NCBI GenBank assembly: GCA_964397445.1
Contig: CAYNHZ010000004.1
Coordinates: 62,001 to 126,000, forward strand
Direction: 5' to 3'
DNA from: CAYNHZ01 sp964397445
Lineage (GTDB): Bacteria > Bacteroidota > Bacteroidia > Bacteroidales > UBA932
Length of the DNA stretch: 64,000 nt
In this document: in pieces, positions 61,843-64,000 of the stretch
Layout: each line of letters opens with the position of its first letter
Numbering within the stretch: position 1 is the stretch's first letter
Made by a program: the position numbers and the translations under genes
Notes under the pieces: generated by a model
Told to the model about the DNA's origin: nothing
Database searches by the model: none
Seen by the model: the letters and a program-made list of their open reading frames with translations, nothing else

Positions 61843-63955
61843 CGGAAATATGGAGAATATCGTAAAGAAGTTTAAGATTGTATATCTTCTCTTCCTTCTT
61901 GCAGGACTTGCTGCAATAGGGAAGGTCGTATACATTCAATTCTTTAGTGATACCATTGTCACAGCTGACGATATGTATAAAACCGAAAAGATAGAGGCGA
62001 CAAGGGGGAGTATTTTATCAAAAGATGGGCGACCATTAGCCACCTCAATCCCCTATTTTGAGATTCGAATGGATTGCTCAACTGTTAATGATACCATTTT
62101 TGATAAGGGGGTTGATGGACTTTCAAAAGAGTTATCGGGTTTGTTTGGGAACAAATCCTCTTCGGATTACCGTAAAGAGCTTTTAGATGCCCGTAAAAAA
62201 GGGAATAAGTATAAATTATTGGGAAATAGAACTGTTGATTTTATTGAGATGGAACAGGTTAAAGGATTCCCTATTTTCAGTGCGGGAAGGTATAAAGGGG
62301 GGTTAATTATTGTTCAGAAAAATAAAAGGACAAATCCTTATGGAAAGCTTGCATATCGAACAATCGGTTATGTAAATGAAGTTGGTGGTGGTGTTGGTAT
62401 TGAGAATAGTTTCAATTATTACCTAAAGGGAAAAGACGGGGAACAGAAAATTCATAGACTGCCCGGGAATGAGTGGATTCCCGTAAGTGGGGAGAATGCT
62501 ATCCCCGCAGTAGACGGCTACGATGTTCAAACAACATTAGATATTGATATTCAAGAGGCTGCCGAGACGGCTCTTCGTTATCAGCTCTCTCTAAACGATG
62601 TATTTGAAGGGGGAACAGCAATAGTGATGGAGGTAAAAACAGGGGCTGTCAGGGCTATTGCAAATATGAAGAAAATGAAGAACGGAGAGTATGATGAATC
62701 GTACAACTACGCAATCGGATTTGCAACCGAACCGGGATCTACAATGAAACTTGCCTCTCTTCTATGTCTGTTAGAGGATGGCTATGTCACATTGGACACC
62801 CCAATTGATGGGGGAGACGGCAGATGGTACTACAATAATATTCTATTTTCCGACACTAAGAAAGGGGGATATGGGATGCTTGATGTAAAGACAGCATTTG
62901 AAAAATCTTCAAACGTTTGTTTCTCAAAACTTGTTGTTGATCATTATAAAGGGAGGGAAGAGGATTTTGTTGCAAGGTGGCACAATATGAAGATAAATGA
63001 GAAATTCAATCTTGAAATAGAGGGAGAAGGGAGAGGACTTATCTATTCTCCTGAAGATAAAGGGTTTTGGGAAAGCACTACTCTACCTATGATGGGAATC
63101 GGTTATAGTGTTGCACTCACCCCTCTTCACACCCTCACATTTTATAATGCGGTTGCAAATGATGGCAAAATGATGAAACCCTATTTCGTTGAGAATTATC
63201 AGAGGGACGGAGTGATAGAGACCTCTTTCGAACCACAGGAATTAAGCGGTTCTATTTGCTCCAAAGGGACTATCATAGAGGCAAAAAAGGCACTTAGGGG
63301 GGTAGTAGAACACGGAACTGCCAAAAACTGTAACGATCCGAGATATTCAATTTCGGGAAAAACCGGAACTGCACAAATAGCAGATGGAAAATCGGGCTAT
63401 ATTGATAAAGATGGGTACAAAAGACACCAAGCCTCATTTGCAGGTTTTTTCCCATCAGAAAAACCGAAATATTCTTGTATTGTCGTTATGTACACAGGTA
63501 AAACAAGGGGTAATTTCTATGGAGGATCTTGGGCATCTCCTGTATTTAAAATGATTGCAGATAAAATCTACTCTAACAATCCCGATTGGAATGAGCCTCT
63601 GTACTCTAAAGGGATTGTTCCTCCTGATACCCCGTCAATAGCTGCAGGGAGAGCAAAAGAGGGGAAAATAACTCTCTCATCGTTGCCAATAAAAGAGAAA
63701 TTTAAAATTCCAGACTCCGGTTGGATTGATATTGGCAAAGTTGATAGTTTGAATATCGGTGTAACAGAGATAAAGATAGAGATGGGATTTGTACCTAATG
63801 TAATAAATATGGGGCTAAAAGACGCGCTATATATTCTTGAGAATGAGGGGTATAGCGTTAATTTCTCCGGCAAAGGGAGGGTGATTTCACAATCGCCAAT
63901 AGCTGGATCGTACTTAGAGAAAAAAGGAAATATAGAAATACAATTATCAGAATAA
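61826..63955 (+). CDS. ftsI: division-specific transpeptidase (FtsI/PBP3-like) with PASTA domain
   Basis: This 709-residue penicillin-binding protein has a membrane anchor (about 17-35), a dimerisation domain, and the transpeptidase motifs SxxK (EPGSTMK, Ser near 304), SSN and KTG (SGKTGTAQ). A C-terminal PASTA-like domain ends in LSE. It crosslinks septal peptidoglycan. I use the ATG at 61826. Internal ATGs at 61832 and 61850 are also possible, the last being just after the ftsL stop. Confidence 0.93.
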   Translation: MGMSDNGNMENIVKKFKIVYLLFLLAGLAAIGKVVYIQFFSDTIVTADDMYKTEKIEATRGSILSKDGRPLATSIPYFEIRMDCSTVNDTIFDKGVDGLSKELSGLFGNKSSSDYRKELLDARKKGNKYKLLGNRTVDFIEMEQVKGFPIFSAGRYKGGLIIVQKNKRTNPYGKLAYRTIGYVNEVGGGVGIENSFNYYLKGKDGEQKIHRLPGNEWIPVSGENAIPAVDGYDVQTTLDIDIQEAAETALRYQLSLNDVFEGGTAIVMEVKTGAVRAIANMKKMKNGEYDESYNYAIGFATEPGSTMKLASLLCLLEDGYVTLDTPIDGGDGRWYYNNILFSDTKKGGYGMLDVKTAFEKSSNVCFSKLVVDHYKGREEDFVARWHNMKINEKFNLEIEGEGRGLIYSPEDKGFWESTTLPMMGIGYSVALTPLHTLTFYNAVANDGKMMKPYFVENYQRDGVIETSFEPQELSGSICSKGTIIEAKKALRGVVEHGTAKNCNDPRYSISGKTGTAQIADGKSGYIDKDGYKRHQASFAGFFPSEKPKYSCIVVMYTGKTRGNFYGGSWASPVFKMIADKIYSNNPDWNEPLYSKGIVPPDTPSIAAGRAKEGKITLSSLPIKEKFKIPDSGWIDIGKVDSLNIGVTEIKIEMGFVPNVINMGLKDALYILENEGYSVNFSGKGRVISQSPIAGSYLEKKGNIEIQLSE

Positions 63956-63956
63956 A

Positions 63957-64000
63957 ATGAAGTTAAGTGATATAATAAAAGGAATAGAGATTGCAAATGT
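63957..64000 (+). CDS. murE: start of murE-like gene (truncated by window end)
   Basis: Only 14 codons are visible (MKLSDIIKGIEIAN). They begin 1 nt after the stop of the PBP gene. The position after ftsI and the opening residues fit UDP-MurNAc-tripeptide synthetase MurE. The rest lies outside the window. Confidence 0.6.
   Translation, partial: MKLSDIIKGIEIAN

Noticed and set aside
1..64000. CRISPR arrays, rRNA or tRNA genes, toxin-antitoxin or restriction systems
   Set aside because: No spaced repeat arrays or recognisable genes of these kinds were seen on either strand by reading. A covariance-model search would be needed for small RNAs.

Overview
This 64 kb window is chromosomal DNA from a member of the Bacteroidetes, most likely order Bacteroidales. 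The evidence is its low GC content, Bacteroidetes-type promoters (TAnnTTTG at -7, sometimes with TTTG upstream), scarce Shine-Dalgarno sequences, and families typical of the phylum: GLPGLI, BF3164-like lipoprotein, TonB-linked outer-membrane protein, DUF4783, and a glycogen synthase-phosphorylase fusion. Most of the window is housekeeping DNA. I see no rRNA, tRNA, CRISPR array, transposase or phage gene.

Layout. 1-10.7 kb (minus strand) is one tight run: ileS, guaD, a TraR/DksA-type regulator and lspA, followed directly by an aryl-polyene/flexirubin-type pigment cluster (aromatic amino acid ammonia-lyase, ketoreductase, ketosynthase, ACP, acyltransferase, radical SAM) that is cut by the left edge. 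10.8-14.1 kb (plus) holds cvpA, then an accessory peptide-export cassette: a small membrane protein, a C39 peptidase-containing ABC exporter and two double-glycine leader peptides, closed by a strong terminator. 14.2-17.5 kb carries tolC, a membrane-fusion protein and tsaB. 17.5-21.8 kb (minus) carries a TlpA-like lipoprotein, HIT, greA, a small membrane protein, and a DUF47/PiT phosphate pair. 21.9-34.8 kb (minus) is a long run: xseA, xseB, a complete glycogen set (branching enzyme, debranching enzyme, GT4, GH57, glycogen synthase-phosphorylase fusion) and ribF. 34.9-46.4 kb has engB, prs, nadE, a Cys-rich small protein, der, DUF4783, rlmH, an NtrY-like kinase with a convergent NtrC-like regulator lacking a DNA-binding domain, then cmk and ispH.

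46.4-52.7 kb is an accessory island between ispH and efp. It contains a small secreted Cys peptide, a GLPGLI protein, a BF3164-like lipoprotein, a TonB-linked outer-membrane protein, and a second pair made of a 118-residue protein and a lipoprotein. It carries rearrangement scars: a truncated outer-membrane gene tail, two short copies of the 3' ends of downstream island genes, and a perfect 56-bp palindrome over the start of the GLPGLI gene. 52.9-64 kb returns to core genes: efp, an O-methyltransferase, an M16 peptidase, a secreted protein, dnaX, lptB, an M23 peptidase, and the start of the division/cell-wall cluster (mraZ, rsmH, ftsL-like, ftsI-like, murE start).

The best candidates for a poorly described system are the two-peptide export cassette (11.4-14.1 kb) and the island at 46.4-52.7 kb, which looks like the residue of repeated duplication and deletion of small exported-protein cassettes.
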